64,000 nucleotides of DNA, from NCBI RefSeq assembly GCF_001294575.1, contig NZ_CP012676.1, forward strand, positions 1,488,001 through 1,552,000, given 5' to 3'. The notes under the pieces were generated by a model, which saw only the letters and a list, made by a program, of their open reading frames with translations, ran no database searches and was not told where the DNA came from. Origin of the DNA: Pseudomonas versuta. GTDB taxonomy: Bacteria; Pseudomonadota; Gammaproteobacteria; Pseudomonadales; Pseudomonadaceae. Of the stretch, positions 53,891 to 63,365 are shown piece after piece (position 1 is the stretch's first letter; the number at the start of each line of letters is the position of its first letter). A program made the translations under genes and the position numbers.

Positions 53891-55054
53891 ATGTTTCATA
53901 TCATCACCGCGTTCATTGCTCTTTATGTGATCTGGCGCTTTGTCTGGCCGCTCCCGATAAGCAAGGCCTGCAGGTCCGGTTTGGGCGTTGTGCTGCTATT
54001 GATCGCCGAGCACCACCTTGTCACCCGTACCTTCTTTGGCAGCATGGCGTCGCCCGAAGTGCCGGGTGAGGTGCTTGTGGTGTTGGGGTGGGCATTTGCC
54101 AGCCTGATACTGTTGGTGCTGCTGTTGTTGATTCGGGACCTGGCGGGCATTGCGGTCTGGCCGCTGTCGCGTAAAACCGCTCGGGCCTTGCTGGGCGGGC
54201 GACGTCTGGGGATTGCCCTTGGCCTGATCAGCATGGGCTTGGCGGCTGTCGGTGTGTGGCAGGCGATTCGCGTGCCTGAGGTCAAGACCATGGAGATCGT
54301 GTTGCCGAGCCTGCCTGAAGAGCTCGACGGGTTGCGCATTGTGCAGCTCACCGACCTGCATGCCAGCCGACTGTTGCAAGCGCCCTGGCTCCAGGCCGTG
54401 GTGGACAAAACCAATGCACTGAAACCGGATCTGATCCTGATCACCGGCGACCTGGTGGACGGTTCGCCCCAGGCCCGGGTCGAGGATGTTCAACCGCTCA
54501 AAGACCTGCGCGCCCGCCATGGTGTGTTTGCCATCCCGGGCAACCACGAATACTACGTCGACTACGTGCACTGGTTGCCGGCCTTTGAGCACCTGGGTTT
54601 GCATATGCTGCTCAACGAACATGAGCGGATCACTCATAACGGGCGTGACCTGATACTGGCCGGGGTCACCGACAAAGCGGCGCAACCGTTCAAACTGCCG
54701 GAGCCGGATATCTTCAAGGCCCTCAAAGGTGTCCCGGCGGGTGATCCGGTCATATTGCTCAGCCATCGACCGGGCGGTGCGCTGGCCAACGCGGGGCAGG
54801 GTGTTGACCTGCAATTGTCGGGGCATACCCATGGCGGGCAGATACTGGGTCCGCATGTCATTGCAAAGTGGGCCAATGAAGGCTTTGTCTCGGGCCTGTA
54901 TCAAGTGGACGGCATGAAACTTTATGTGAGTAACGGCACAGGGTTGTGGAACGGTTTCCCGGTTCGACTGGGTCGGCCTTCAGAAATCACCGAGATAGTG
55001 TTGCGTGCGCCGAAGGTGCAGCCGGGGTCATCCGTTACCGGCCCCGGGTTGTAG
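53891..55054 (+). CDS. Membrane-anchored metallophosphoesterase (YkuE-like)
   Basis: A 387-aa protein with four N-terminal membrane helices (about residues 1-20, 28-48, 60-85 and 105-128), then a calcineurin-like phosphoesterase domain: LRIVQLTDLHASR (metal Asp/His), PDLILITGDLVDG, VFAIPGNHEYYVD, ILLSHRPG and LQLSGHTHGGQI complete the di-metal site. The catalytic domain probably lies in the periplasm. AGGAG precedes the ATG at 53891 by 6 nt. The stop codon TAG is supplied by the dispersed repeat that begins at 55050. Confidence 0.9.
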   Translation: MFHIITAFIALYVIWRFVWPLPISKACRSGLGVVLLLIAEHHLVTRTFFGSMASPEVPGEVLVVLGWAFASLILLVLLLLIRDLAGIAVWPLSRKTARALLGGRRLGIALGLISMGLAAVGVWQAIRVPEVKTMEIVLPSLPEELDGLRIVQLTDLHASRLLQAPWLQAVVDKTNALKPDLILITGDLVDGSPQARVEDVQPLKDLRARHGVFAIPGNHEYYVDYVHWLPAFEHLGLHMLLNEHERITHNGRDLILAGVTDKAAQPFKLPEPDIFKALKGVPAGDPVILLSHRPGGALANAGQGVDLQLSGHTHGGQILGPHVIAKWANEGFVSGLYQVDGMKLYVSNGTGLWNGFPVRLGRPSEITEIVLRAPKVQPGSSVTGPGL

Positions 55055-55192
55055 TCGCTGACGAGGCACGAGGCTGCGATCGGCCAAGGCCCGTAGTCCT
55101 CCAGCCTTGATGTACCTGACACACCAGGGATGGACGGTTTGCGAAGGCTACGCCGTCGATCGCAGCCTCGCATAGCTCGTCAGCGACTACAG
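55050..55192. repeat. Dispersed inverted repeat, GTAGTCGCTGACGAGG type
   Basis: TTGTAGTCGCTGACGAGGCACGAGGCTGCGATCG and the inverted GATCGCAGCCTCGCATAGCTCGTCAGCGACTACAG flank about 80 nt. It is the most complete copy and directly abuts the phosphoesterase gene. Confidence 0.88.
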
Positions 55193-55535
55193 GGTCGTTT
55201 TTCCGGCATGTGATGGGCCTGCGGGTCGCTACGGATATTGAGTGGTCGCAGCAGCACCGTCTTTTAAAGCACAAACCGGCAACAACACCTAACCTTGATC
55301 CAGAACCGGGCACTGCAAATACCTGGCTGAACTTCACCCCTCGGGTGCGGCCATATGTCTCGGTTTTGAATTTCGATGTGCTCCAACTGTCACTGAATAA
55401 GTCTATAGAATGCCGCCCCTGTGGTTCGGGCCCGAAGCGTCCAGATGGCGCCTGTTGTGTATGCAACATGGCGCATCAGGGCAGGTCGGATCCCGGGCCT
55501 CTCATACCATCGCTAGCGAGTAGTTCACCCCTTAA
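55193..55535 (+). other. Leader region of sotB
   Basis: About 340 bp without a gene. A promoter-like TGTCAC-N17-TATAGA is centred near 55400. Between it and the ATG is a possible structured leader, including the bulged hairpin GATGGCGCCTGTTG...CAACATGGCGCATC (55444-55477) and GC-rich arms around it. I do not recognise a known riboswitch class. Confidence 0.4.
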
Positions 55536-56720
55536 ATGAGCAACCCCACTTCTGCATCCCAGGCTAACTGGCAACCGGTCATCGCACTGGCACTGGCCGC
55601 GTTCGTGTTCAATACCACCGAATTTGTCCCGGTCGGGCTGCTGAGCGCGATCGGCGCCAGCTTCGACATGACCACGGCCAGCGTCGGGCTGATGCTCACG
55701 ATTTATGCGTGGGTGGTGTCGCTGGCCTCGCTGCCCATCATGTTGCTGACGCGAAATGTCGAGCGCCGCAAGCTGCTGCTCATCCTGTTCGGGCTGTTTA
55801 TCGTCAGTCATGTGCTGTCGAGCCTGGCCACCAACTTCGGCATTTTGTTACTCAGCCGAATAGGGGTAGCGTTGTCTCACGCCCTGTTCTGGTCCATTAC
55901 CGCCTCCCTGGCCGTGCGTCTGGCCCCCGAGGGCAAGCAGGTTCAAGCCTTGGGTCTGCTCGCCACCGGTACCTCGCTGGCGATGGTGCTGGGGGTGCCG
56001 CTGGGTCGTTTGCTCGGTGAAGCCATGGGCTGGCGCACCACGTTTATTGTGATTGCCGGGCTGGCCGGATTGCTGGTGTTCTGGTTGACCCGCACGCTAC
56101 CGCTGTTGCCGAGCCAGAACTCGGGCTCGCTCAGAAGCCTGCCGATCCTGTTCAAGCGTCCGGCGCTGGTGGCGATCTATGTGCTGACGGCGGTGGTGGT
56201 GACTGCGCAGTTCACGGCTTACAGCTACATTGAACCCTTCGTCCAGGGCGTTGCCGGCATGAGTAGCAGCATGGTGACGTTGATCCTGTTGCTGTTCGGC
56301 GGTGCCGGAATTATTGGCTCCCTGTGCTTCAGCTGGTTCCACAAGCACAATCCGCAGCGGTTCTTGCTGGGGGCAGTTGGCTTGCTGACGTGTTGCCTGT
56401 TGTTGCTGCTGCCTGCCAGCGGCTGGATTGAGTCCCTGGGGGTGCTGAGCATTTTCTGGGGCATGGCGATCATGGGCTTCGGCCTGGCGTTGCAGTCCAA
56501 GGTACTGACGCTGGCGCCAGATGCTACAGATGTGGCGATGGCGATGTTTTCGGGGATTTACAACATCGGTATCGGCGGCGGCGCATTGCTGGGCAGTTAT
56601 GTCGGCGGCCATCTCGGTTTTGCCTGGATCGGCCTGGTGGGCGGCGCGTTGGCTGGCCTGGCGCTGGCCTTTTACAGCTGGTCACTGTATCGCATCAACC
56701 GTACTGCCACGGCGGACTGA
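55536..56720 (+). CDS. sotB: Sugar efflux MFS transporter SotB
   Basis: A 394-aa MFS protein matching the SotB/YdeA family in length and sequence: [104 protein letters not shown]. Twelve helices are expected. It exports arabinose, IPTG-like sugars and other small molecules. A strong hairpin terminator follows. Confidence 0.9.
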   Translation: MSNPTSASQANWQPVIALALAAFVFNTTEFVPVGLLSAIGASFDMTTASVGLMLTIYAWVVSLASLPIMLLTRNVERRKLLLILFGLFIVSHVLSSLATNFGILLLSRIGVALSHALFWSITASLAVRLAPEGKQVQALGLLATGTSLAMVLGVPLGRLLGEAMGWRTTFIVIAGLAGLLVFWLTRTLPLLPSQNSGSLRSLPILFKRPALVAIYVLTAVVVTAQFTAYSYIEPFVQGVAGMSSSMVTLILLLFGGAGIIGSLCFSWFHKHNPQRFLLGAVGLLTCCLLLLLPASGWIESLGVLSIFWGMAIMGFGLALQSKVLTLAPDATDVAMAMFSGIYNIGIGGGALLGSYVGGHLGFAWIGLVGGALAGLALAFYSWSLYRINRTATAD

Positions 56721-56724
56721 TCAG

Positions 56725-56763
56725 CACCGGTATCTGACGCAACGCCTGCGTCAGATACCGGTG
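56725..56763. terminator. Bidirectional hairpin terminator between sotB and mntP
   Basis: CACCGGTATCTGACGCA-acgcc-TGCGTCAGATACCGGTG gives a perfect 17-bp stem with a 5-nt loop. It occupies almost all of the 47-bp gap between two convergent genes. T-runs are weak on both sides (GGTTTAAA on the plus strand). Confidence 0.8.
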
Positions 56764-56767
56764 AGGT

Positions 56768-57337
56768 TTAAACGGCGCTCAGGTGTTCATAGAGGATCGT
56801 TGCACCCACGATAATCAGCACCACGCCACCGACGATTTCCGCGCGCTTGCCCACCAGACTGCCGAGTGCTCGCCCCAGCATGGTGCCGATGATCACCATG
56901 GTCATGGTGGCCAGACCGATGGCCCCGGCGGCCATCCAGATATTCACGTCGACAAATGCCAGGCCAACCCCGACCGCCAGCGCGTCGATGCTGGTGGCGA
57001 TGGCGGTGATCACCAGAATCCAGAATGAGTGCTGCGTCGGTTTCTCTTCGGCTTCTTCTTCATCGGGTTTGACCCCGTTGTAGATCATGTACAGGCCCAG
57101 GCCCAGCAGCAGGGTGAAGGCGATCCAGTGATCCCATTGGGTGACATAGCTGCTGGCGGCGTTGCCGATGGCCCAGCCGATCACCGGGGTAATTGCTTCA
57201 ATCACGCCGAAGATAAGGCCGGTGCGCAGGGCTTCTGTGAAACGTGGTTTGTGCAGGCTGGAGCCTTTGCCGATGGCTGCCGCGAAGGCATCTGTCGACA
57301 TGGCGAAAGCGAGGAGAATCAGGGCAATCGGGTTCAT
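56768..57337 (-). CDS. mntP: Manganese efflux pump MntP
   Basis: A 189-aa six-helix membrane protein. Paired motifs [13 protein letters not shown] (helix 1) and [14 protein letters not shown] (helix 4) carry the conserved Asp residues of the MntP family, with [15 protein letters not shown] between them. It exports excess Mn2+. The ATG at 57337 lies downstream of a yybP-ykoY riboswitch. Confidence 0.93.
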   Translation of the reverse strand: MNPIALILLAFAMSTDAFAAAIGKGSSLHKPRFTEALRTGLIFGVIEAITPVIGWAIGNAASSYVTQWDHWIAFTLLLGLGLYMIYNGVKPDEEEAEEKPTQHSFWILVITAIATSIDALAVGVGLAFVDVNIWMAAGAIGLATMTMVIIGTMLGRALGSLVGKRAEIVGGVVLIIVGATILYEHLSAV

Positions 57338-57404
57338 GTTTATTATCCAGTCGGGCTCAAGACAACGGCATAACACTGTGCGCCCGACTTCAGCACAGGT
57401 ATGT

Positions 57405-57515
57405 CGTTGGTCTCGCAAATCCTGACGGATGCCATGGCCACGGCAGGTTGCCGAGAATGTTGACCAGAGCGCCGCCACACGTGTGACGGCCAGCTACTCC
57501 CCAAAGAGGCGCGCA
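57405..57515 (-). promoter_or_regulatory. yybP-ykoY manganese riboswitch upstream of mntP
   Basis: On the minus strand the leader contains CTTTGGGGAGTAGC (~57493-57508), GTCAACATTCTCGG (57451-57464) and GAGACC (57409-57414), in the order and spacing of the yybP-ykoY motif. Downstream, AGTCGGGC and GCCCGACT can pair just before the start codon, a likely expression platform that hides the ribosome-binding site unless Mn2+ is bound. Confidence 0.87.
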
Positions 57516-57567
57516 GGATAGCAGCTGAATGTGAAAAAAACGTGAAATCCTTGATTGCCCTTGTCTT

Positions 57568-57621
57568 CTGTAGGAGAGAGCTTGCTCGCGAGCTGTTGGC
57601 TGGTCGAAAAGCTCGCTCCTA
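57568..57621. repeat. REP element pair
   Basis: CTGTAGGAGAGAGCTTGCTCGCGAGCTGTT and the shorter inverted AAAGCTCGCTCCTA lie just past the stop of the response-regulator gene. Confidence 0.85.
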
Positions 57622-57632
57622 AAGGTTGCGGT

Positions 57633-58376
57633 TCAATGGCGCAGGTAGTTGAACCGCGGGTCTTTGAGCCATTCCTGCAATTCGATCTCGGCTTGCTCCA
57701 GGGCCGTGCGGTTCAGCAGTTTGCGCAGCAGTGCCACGTTGACTGCTCTTGAGCGCAGGTTGAAGGCCGGGGTGCTGTCGCTGTCGGTCGAGGGCTGGCG
57801 CACGCCGAGCTTTTCATACAGTTGCTGCAGGCGGTTTTGCACGCTGCGCAACGACAGGTTGCGACGCTGGGCGATGATCCGGTCTGTCAGGCCCAGGGCG
57901 ATGTCCTGCAACACTTCGTATTCGGTATCGGTCAGGCCCAGCAACTGGTTCTGGCTCTTTTGCTGCACACCGCGCACTTCGCGATCGATCACGCATTGCT
58001 GCTCGATAAACAGGCTGCGCAGCGCCAGACGCAGGCGATCCTCGCTAGCGGTCTTGAGGATGTAGCCGTACGCCGCACCCTCGGGAACGATGCGCGAGAT
58101 GCCCCGCACGTAGGCTTCGTCGGCATAGTTGGACCAGAACATGATGGAGGTGTGCGGGCGCTCGCGCCAGATCGCCCGTGCGGCTTCGACCCCGGTGCGC
58201 TTGGGCATTTGCAGGTCCATGACCACCGAGGCAATGGCAAATTCATGGGCCAGACGCTCGCCGGCCAGACCGTCTTCGGCTTCATGCAGGCGCTCGCATT
58301 CCGGCAGCGCGACCTCGATCACTTCCCTGAAAAAGGCGCGATGCACCGGGTCGTCTTCGATCAACAGGATTTCCAT
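57633..58376 (-). CDS. Response regulator with LuxR/NarL-type HTH
   Basis: A 247-aa regulator. The receiver domain begins MEILLIEDDPVHRAFFREV, with the phosphoacceptor in SVVMDLQMPKRTGVEAARAIW and the conserved Lys in AYGYILKTAS. The HTH is LTDTEYEVLQDIALGLTDRIIAQRRNLSLRSVQNRLQQLYEKLGV. A further ~60 residues follow the HTH (NLRSRAVNVALLRKLLNRTALEQAEIEL), which is longer than usual. It lies 14 bp after the kinase gene, its evident partner. Confidence 0.9.
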   Translation of the reverse strand: MEILLIEDDPVHRAFFREVIEVALPECERLHEAEDGLAGERLAHEFAIASVVMDLQMPKRTGVEAARAIWRERPHTSIMFWSNYADEAYVRGISRIVPEGAAYGYILKTASEDRLRLALRSLFIEQQCVIDREVRGVQQKSQNQLLGLTDTEYEVLQDIALGLTDRIIAQRRNLSLRSVQNRLQQLYEKLGVRQPSTDSDSTPAFNLRSRAVNVALLRKLLNRTALEQAEIELQEWLKDPRFNYLRH

Positions 58377-58390
58377 GGTGTCTTCTCTAC

Positions 58391-59629
58391 CTATTCGGCC
58401 TGCGCTGGCAGTGGCAGGCTGACTTGCACGCAGGTGCCTTTATCATGCGGACCTTTCTCGATCTGCACCTGCGCGCCAAGCAGTTGTGCGCGTATGCGCA
58501 TGTTTTTGATGCCGCCGGTTTCCAGTCGACTGACGCTGTCCAGCCCGGGGCCGTCGTCAACAATGGTCAGTTGCAAGTGGCTGCCGGAGGCGGTGATTTC
58601 GACGATGATCACATTCGGTGCCGCATGCTTGATCGCATTATTGACCGCTTCCTGAATGATCCGGAACAGGGCGATCTGCTGGGGTTCAGCCAGGTCGTTG
58701 GCCAGCCCGCCGGTGTTGTCACGCAGGCGCGTGACAATGTTTAAACCGCTGTTGCGAACGCTGCGCAGCAGCAGGTCTTCGAGCCCTTCGACAAAACCGA
58801 ACAGCTGCAACACGGTAGGTTTGACCGCATCAATGATCAGTCTTAGCTCCTGCATGCTTTCTTGCAGGGCCTGGCCGACCGGGACCAACTCTGTCGCCGG
58901 GATCTGCTCCAGCAGTTGCAGGCGGGCAATACGCCGGTGCAGGCGGGTCATGTCGGCCAGGGTCTGGTCGTGAAGGTCCATGCCGATGCGCTGTCGCTCG
59001 TTTTCCAGTTCTTCGGTCAGGCGCAGCACACCCAGGCGCAGGCCTTCTTCGCGGGCCCGGATCTGCGCTTCGGCGATTGCCAGGTGCTTGGCCTGTTCGG
59101 TCTGGCGCAGGGCATATAGATAAGACGCCAGCAAGTCGGCTACATGCTGGGTGTGGCGCACATCATCGAGGGTGTAGAAGTTGGCAGCGTGGGTTGAGCA
59201 ACTCAGGGCGCCGATCACTTCTCCCCGGGCACGCAACGGGACGTGCAGGCGGCTGCGTAAATTGGCATCGAAAATCGGGTGATTGAGCGCACCGGGGAAC
59301 TGGAAGCGTTGGTCATTCATCGCATCATCGCTGAGGATATACGGCTCCATTCCCAGCAACAGCGCGCGGATGGGGCTGCGGGCAATCTCCAGCGGATGAA
59401 ATGCAAAATCGCTCCAGGAGGTGTGCAAACCCGTTTCGTAGGCCGACAGGTGACTGTCGTCATCCAGCAACAGGCTGACGTCAAGATGATCGTGGGGCAG
59501 GATAAAACGGATCTCTTCGGAGACCGCTTCGATCATTGACTGAAAGTCCAGGCGCCCGGCCAGCGCGCGGGAAATCCCGAGAAAATGATGCAATACGTTT
59601 TCAGCTGCAATGGGGACTCTTTGGCTCAT
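58391..59629 (-). CDS. GAF-domain sensor histidine kinase (HisKA_3 type)
   Basis: A 412-aa cytoplasmic-looking kinase from the ATG at 59629; an upstream in-frame ATG at 59722 would add 31 residues, and neither start has a clear ribosome-binding site. An N-terminal GAF domain (about residues 15-170) is followed by a coiled linker, the HisKA_3 box ENERQRIGMDLHDQTLADMTRLHRR with the phosphoacceptor His, and an ATPase domain with RIIQEAVNNAIKHAAPN, DDGPGL and TGGIKNMRIRAQLLGA. No transmembrane segment is seen, so it senses an internal signal or a partner. It is divergent from the sugar ABC operon and probably controls it. Confidence 0.88.
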   Translation of the reverse strand: MSQRVPIAAENVLHHFLGISRALAGRLDFQSMIEAVSEEIRFILPHDHLDVSLLLDDDSHLSAYETGLHTSWSDFAFHPLEIARSPIRALLLGMEPYILSDDAMNDQRFQFPGALNHPIFDANLRSRLHVPLRARGEVIGALSCSTHAANFYTLDDVRHTQHVADLLASYLYALRQTEQAKHLAIAEAQIRAREEGLRLGVLRLTEELENERQRIGMDLHDQTLADMTRLHRRIARLQLLEQIPATELVPVGQALQESMQELRLIIDAVKPTVLQLFGFVEGLEDLLLRSVRNSGLNIVTRLRDNTGGLANDLAEPQQIALFRIIQEAVNNAIKHAAPNVIIVEITASGSHLQLTIVDDGPGLDSVSRLETGGIKNMRIRAQLLGAQVQIEKGPHDKGTCVQVSLPLPAQAE

Positions 59630-59862
59630 GTGCTGCAATCCGTCAGAGGCACACCCGCTGGCGGCCCGATACCCGAGTATGACCCAAAGCAGCGTCCGGT
59701 CAGGGGCAATAACCCTGCACATTTACGCGTTTCTTTTGCGGGTTCCCGCAGGTTATTTGCGCGCAAAGGGTATCAAGTGTGCATCAACGCCCCAGACAGA
59801 GGCCCGTGGCCCGATCAGACTGAGGGTGTCAATTAGCCCACAAAAATAACAAGGGTCATGTC

Positions 59863-60885
59863 ATGGAACGTCACACGCTGCGTTGCGCCTTATTGTCCAC
59901 TGCCTTGCTGATTACCCCCTTCATGCACGCCCAGGCCGACACGGCCGACAAAACCATCGCGCTGTCCAATAACTATGCCGGTAACTCCTGGCGCCAGAGC
60001 ATGCTCAACAGCTGGCAGCAGACTACTGATCAGGCGGTCAAGGCCGGGATCATTGCCGGTGCGGACTCCTTCACCACGGGTGAAAACCAGGCCACCGAGC
60101 AGGCGGCGCAGATCCAGAATCTGATCCTGCAGGGCTACAACGCCATCGTGATCAATGCGGCTTCGCCCACGGCACTCAACGGTGCGGTCAAACAGGCCTG
60201 CGATGCGGGAATTGTTGTGGTGTCTTTCGACGGCATCGTCACTGAACCCTGCGCCTACAGAATTTCCATGGATTTCAAAAAAAGCGGCATGGATGGCATG
60301 GACTACCTGGCCAAGCGCTTCCCCGACGGCGCCAATGTGCTTGAAGTGCGCGGCCTGGCCGGGGTCTCGGTTGACGAGATGATTCACTCCGGGGTCGTTG
60401 CCGGCGCGAGCAAGCACCCGCAGTTGAAGGTCGTGGGCTCGGTCAACGGCAACTGGTCGCAGACCGCGGCCCAAAAAGCGGTGGCAGGTATCCTGCCCAG
60501 CTTGCCGAAAATCGACGCGGTGGTGACCCAGGGGGATGACGGCTTCGGTGTGGCCCAGGCCTTCACTGCAGCGGGCCGGCCACTGCCTGTGATCATTTTC
60601 GGTAACCGCGAAGAAGAACTGGCGTGGTGGAAAAAGCAGACAGACGCCAACGGCTACGAGTCGTTCTCGATCTCCAGCGCGCCGAGCATCTCCAGCCTGT
60701 CGTTCTGGGTCGCCCAGCAATTGCTCGACGGCAAACAGTTGCCCCATGACCTGCTGTCGCCCGCGATCAGCGTCACCCAGGACACCCTCGAAAGCTCGCT
60801 CAAAGGCCTGGAGAAGGGTGGGATCGTCAGTCACGTCTACAGCGTCGACGACGTTGCGCAACTGAAGAGCCCTGCACCTCAATAA
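59863..60885 (+). CDS. Sugar ABC transporter substrate-binding protein (ribose-type)
   Basis: A 340-aa periplasmic protein with a signal peptide (MERHTLRCALLSTALLITPFMHAQA) and a Peripla_BP_4 domain: IALSNNYAGNSWRQSMLNSW, AAQIQNLILQGYNAIVINAASPTALN and DAGIVVVSFDGIVTEPCAY. It is the receptor of the transporter encoded just downstream. Ligand unknown: a pentose, polyol or cyclitol is plausible for the family. Confidence 0.9.
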   Translation: MERHTLRCALLSTALLITPFMHAQADTADKTIALSNNYAGNSWRQSMLNSWQQTTDQAVKAGIIAGADSFTTGENQATEQAAQIQNLILQGYNAIVINAASPTALNGAVKQACDAGIVVVSFDGIVTEPCAYRISMDFKKSGMDGMDYLAKRFPDGANVLEVRGLAGVSVDEMIHSGVVAGASKHPQLKVVGSVNGNWSQTAAQKAVAGILPSLPKIDAVVTQGDDGFGVAQAFTAAGRPLPVIIFGNREEELAWWKKQTDANGYESFSISSAPSISSLSFWVAQQLLDGKQLPHDLLSPAISVTQDTLESSLKGLEKGGIVSHVYSVDDVAQLKSPAPQ

Positions 60886-60909
60886 GCGTGGCCGGTCGAG
60901 GAGAGTGCA

Positions 60910-62364
60910 ATGACTGTTACTCAAGCAGCGCTGGTTGACCTCAAGGGGGTCGGCAAGCGTTTTGGCGCCGTGCGCGCATTAAATGACGTAGATCTGATGT
61001 TTCACTCCGGCGAGTGTCTGGGGCTGATCGGCCACAACGGCGCGGGCAAGTCGACCCTGATGCATATTCTGGCGGGGACGCTGGGAGCCGATAGCGGCGC
61101 GGTGCTGATGGGCGGTGCGGATGTGCGCAGTGGCTACTCGGTACAGGTGGCCCGGCAACACGGGATTCGCTGCGTGTTTCAGGAACTGTCGCTGTGCCCC
61201 AACCTGACCGTGGCCGAAAATACCCGGTTGATGTGCCCCGGCCTGCGCGGCTTTGGCTGGCGGCGCAAGGCGGGGGCATTGATTGTGGCCACTCTGGACA
61301 GCATTTTTCCGGGCCACGGGATCAGCCCGGGCGATGTGGTGGCGGATTTGCCCATCGGTCAGCGGCAAATGGTCGAAATCGCCCGTGCTTTTACCTGTGT
61401 GGATGAGCATCTGGCGCTGGTGATTCTCGATGAACCCACCTCGTCGCTGGATGCGCGAGTCGCCGAACAATTGCTGCGCCACGTGCGGTGCTACGTCGAG
61501 AGTGGCGGCTGTGTGGTGCTGATCAGCCACATTCTGGGCGAGATGCTCGCCACCTGTGACCGCATTGCGGTTATGAGCGATGGCTGTGTGGTCGAGGTGC
61601 GGGCTGCCAGTGCTTTCACCCACGCCTCACTGGTGGAGTGCATGGGCACGGTGAGCAAACCCCAGGATCAGGCTCAGGCGTTTATTTCCAGGCGCAACGG
61701 GCAGGCACCGGTGGTCGAGCAGTTGCCGGCACGCCAGCAGAACGGGCAGACGGTGGCCGCCTGGCCCGGTGAGATCGTCGGTCTGGCCGGGCTTGCCGGC
61801 CAGGGCCAGAGCCAATTGCTGGTGCAGTTGCTGCGCGAGCGGGTTGCCAGCGGGCAGCGGGTGGCCATGGTGGCAGGCGACCGGCAGACCGACGGGGTGT
61901 TCAGTTTGTGGTCGATTGCCGAGAACATCACCATCAGCTCTCTGGCGGCGCTCAGGCGCGGGGTGTTGATCGACCCGCAGGCAGAACAGGCGATGGCGGC
62001 CAAGTGGCAGCAGCGGATGAACATCCGCACCCCGGACATGAACAATCCGATTCTGTCGCTCTCCGGCGGCAATCAGCAAAAGGCCCTGTTTGCCCGGGCA
62101 CTGGCCAGTGACAGCGAGCTGATTCTGATGGACGACCCCATGCGCGGGGTCGATGTGGGCACCAAGCGCGAGGTCTACGCCATCATCAAGGAAGAGGCGG
62201 CCCGCGGGCGCACCTTCATCTGGTACTCCACCGAACTTGAAGAGCTCAACCACTGTGATCACATCTACGTGTTTCGCAACGGTCAGGCTGTGGCAGACAT
62301 GCCGCGCAATGAACTGAGCGAAGCGCAAATCCTGCGCAGTTCCTTTCAGGAGGAGGTGGCATGA
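60910..62364 (+). CDS. Sugar ABC transporter ATP-binding protein (RbsA-type tandem ATPase)
   Basis: A 484-aa protein with two ABC domains. The first has Walker [10 protein letters not shown] (41-49), signature [15 protein letters not shown] and Walker [13 protein letters not shown]. The second has a degenerate Walker A ([14 protein letters not shown]), an intact signature [15 protein letters not shown] and [16 protein letters not shown], as usual for RbsA/MglA. It energises the two permeases. Its stop overlaps the next ATG (ATGA). Confidence 0.92.
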   Translation: MTVTQAALVDLKGVGKRFGAVRALNDVDLMFHSGECLGLIGHNGAGKSTLMHILAGTLGADSGAVLMGGADVRSGYSVQVARQHGIRCVFQELSLCPNLTVAENTRLMCPGLRGFGWRRKAGALIVATLDSIFPGHGISPGDVVADLPIGQRQMVEIARAFTCVDEHLALVILDEPTSSLDARVAEQLLRHVRCYVESGGCVVLISHILGEMLATCDRIAVMSDGCVVEVRAASAFTHASLVECMGTVSKPQDQAQAFISRRNGQAPVVEQLPARQQNGQTVAAWPGEIVGLAGLAGQGQSQLLVQLLRERVASGQRVAMVAGDRQTDGVFSLWSIAENITISSLAALRRGVLIDPQAEQAMAAKWQQRMNIRTPDMNNPILSLSGGNQQKALFARALASDSELILMDDPMRGVDVGTKREVYAIIKEEAARGRTFIWYSTELEELNHCDHIYVFRNGQAVADMPRNELSEAQILRSSFQEEVA

Positions 62365-63365
62365 ACGCGCCTCAACCCATGACGTTAAAAAAACCAGCTG
62401 CGCCCAATGTTTCGGGATCGGCAACCGGGGCGGTGAATCGCGCCCGCTGGTTGCGCAACGCCTTGCCCGCCATTTCTCTGGTGGTGCTGCTGGTGACGAT
62501 TTTCATCATGCAGCCACGGGCCATGAGTTACATGGGCATGAACCTGATGCTCAACCTGGCAGTGCCGATTGCCCTGGCCACCATCGCGCAGATGTTGATC
62601 ATCACGGTCAACGACCTTGATCTGTCGCTGGGCAGTTTCATCAGCTTTGTGGCCTGCGTGGCAGCTACCTTGCTCAACGATCACCCGCTGCTGGGATGCC
62701 TGGTGCTGCTGGGCTGCATCGGGGTTTACGCGTTGCTCGGGGCGCTGATTCACACTCGCCGGTTACCGGCCATTGTGGTGACCCTGGGCATGTCGTTCAT
62801 CTGGGTCGGCGGCGCCGTGCTATTGCTGCCCGCACCCGGCGGCAGTGCGCCGCAATGGTTGCAGGCACTGGTCAAAATCAAGACCCCGGTACTGCCGTTC
62901 GCCATTGTGGTGTGCGTGGTACTGGCCGTGGCGGTACACCTGTTTTTGATGCGTTCCAGGTTTGGCGTGGTCTTGCGTGGCGCCGGCGGTAACCCGCTGG
63001 CGATGGCCAAGGCCGGCTGGTCGCTGTTGCGGATCAAGGTCACGCTGTATGCCCTGGCAGGAGGCTTCGGTGTGCTTTCCGGGTTGTTCCTGGTGGGCCT
63101 GACCACCTCGGCCGACGCCAACATGGCGTTGCGTTACACCTTGCTGTCGATCGCCGGAGTGATTCTGGGCGGTGGCGAATTTACCGGCGGCCGGGTATCC
63201 CCCGTCGGTGCCGTGCTGGGGGCGTTGACGCTGGTGCTGGCCGGGTCACTGCTGTCGTTTATACGCATATCCCCCGACTGGCAGATCGGTGCCCAGGGCG
63301 CGATTTTGATCCTGGTGCTGGCCCTGCGCACTGCCGTCAACCGTCTGGAGGTACGTCCGGTATGA
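62361..63365 (+). CDS. Sugar ABC transporter permease (RbsC-type)
   Basis: A 334-aa membrane protein of the BPD_transp_2 family: [33 protein letters not shown] (the NDxDLS motif typical of RbsC-type permeases), [16 protein letters not shown], and the C-terminal [26 protein letters not shown]. It is coupled by 4-bp overlaps to the ATPase gene and the following permease gene. Confidence 0.9.
   Translation: MNAPQPMTLKKPAAPNVSGSATGAVNRARWLRNALPAISLVVLLVTIFIMQPRAMSYMGMNLMLNLAVPIALATIAQMLIITVNDLDLSLGSFISFVACVAATLLNDHPLLGCLVLLGCIGVYALLGALIHTRRLPAIVVTLGMSFIWVGGAVLLLPAPGGSAPQWLQALVKIKTPVLPFAIVVCVVLAVAVHLFLMRSRFGVVLRGAGGNPLAMAKAGWSLLRIKVTLYALAGGFGVLSGLFLVGLTTSADANMALRYTLLSIAGVILGGGEFTGGRVSPVGAVLGALTLVLAGSLLSFIRISPDWQIGAQGAILILVLALRTAVNRLEVRPV

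Noticed and set aside
59890..60924. A 344-codon open frame on the minus strand
   Set aside because: It is antisense to the sugar-binding protein gene, which has a signal peptide and a family match; the antisense product looks like low-complexity shadow coding.
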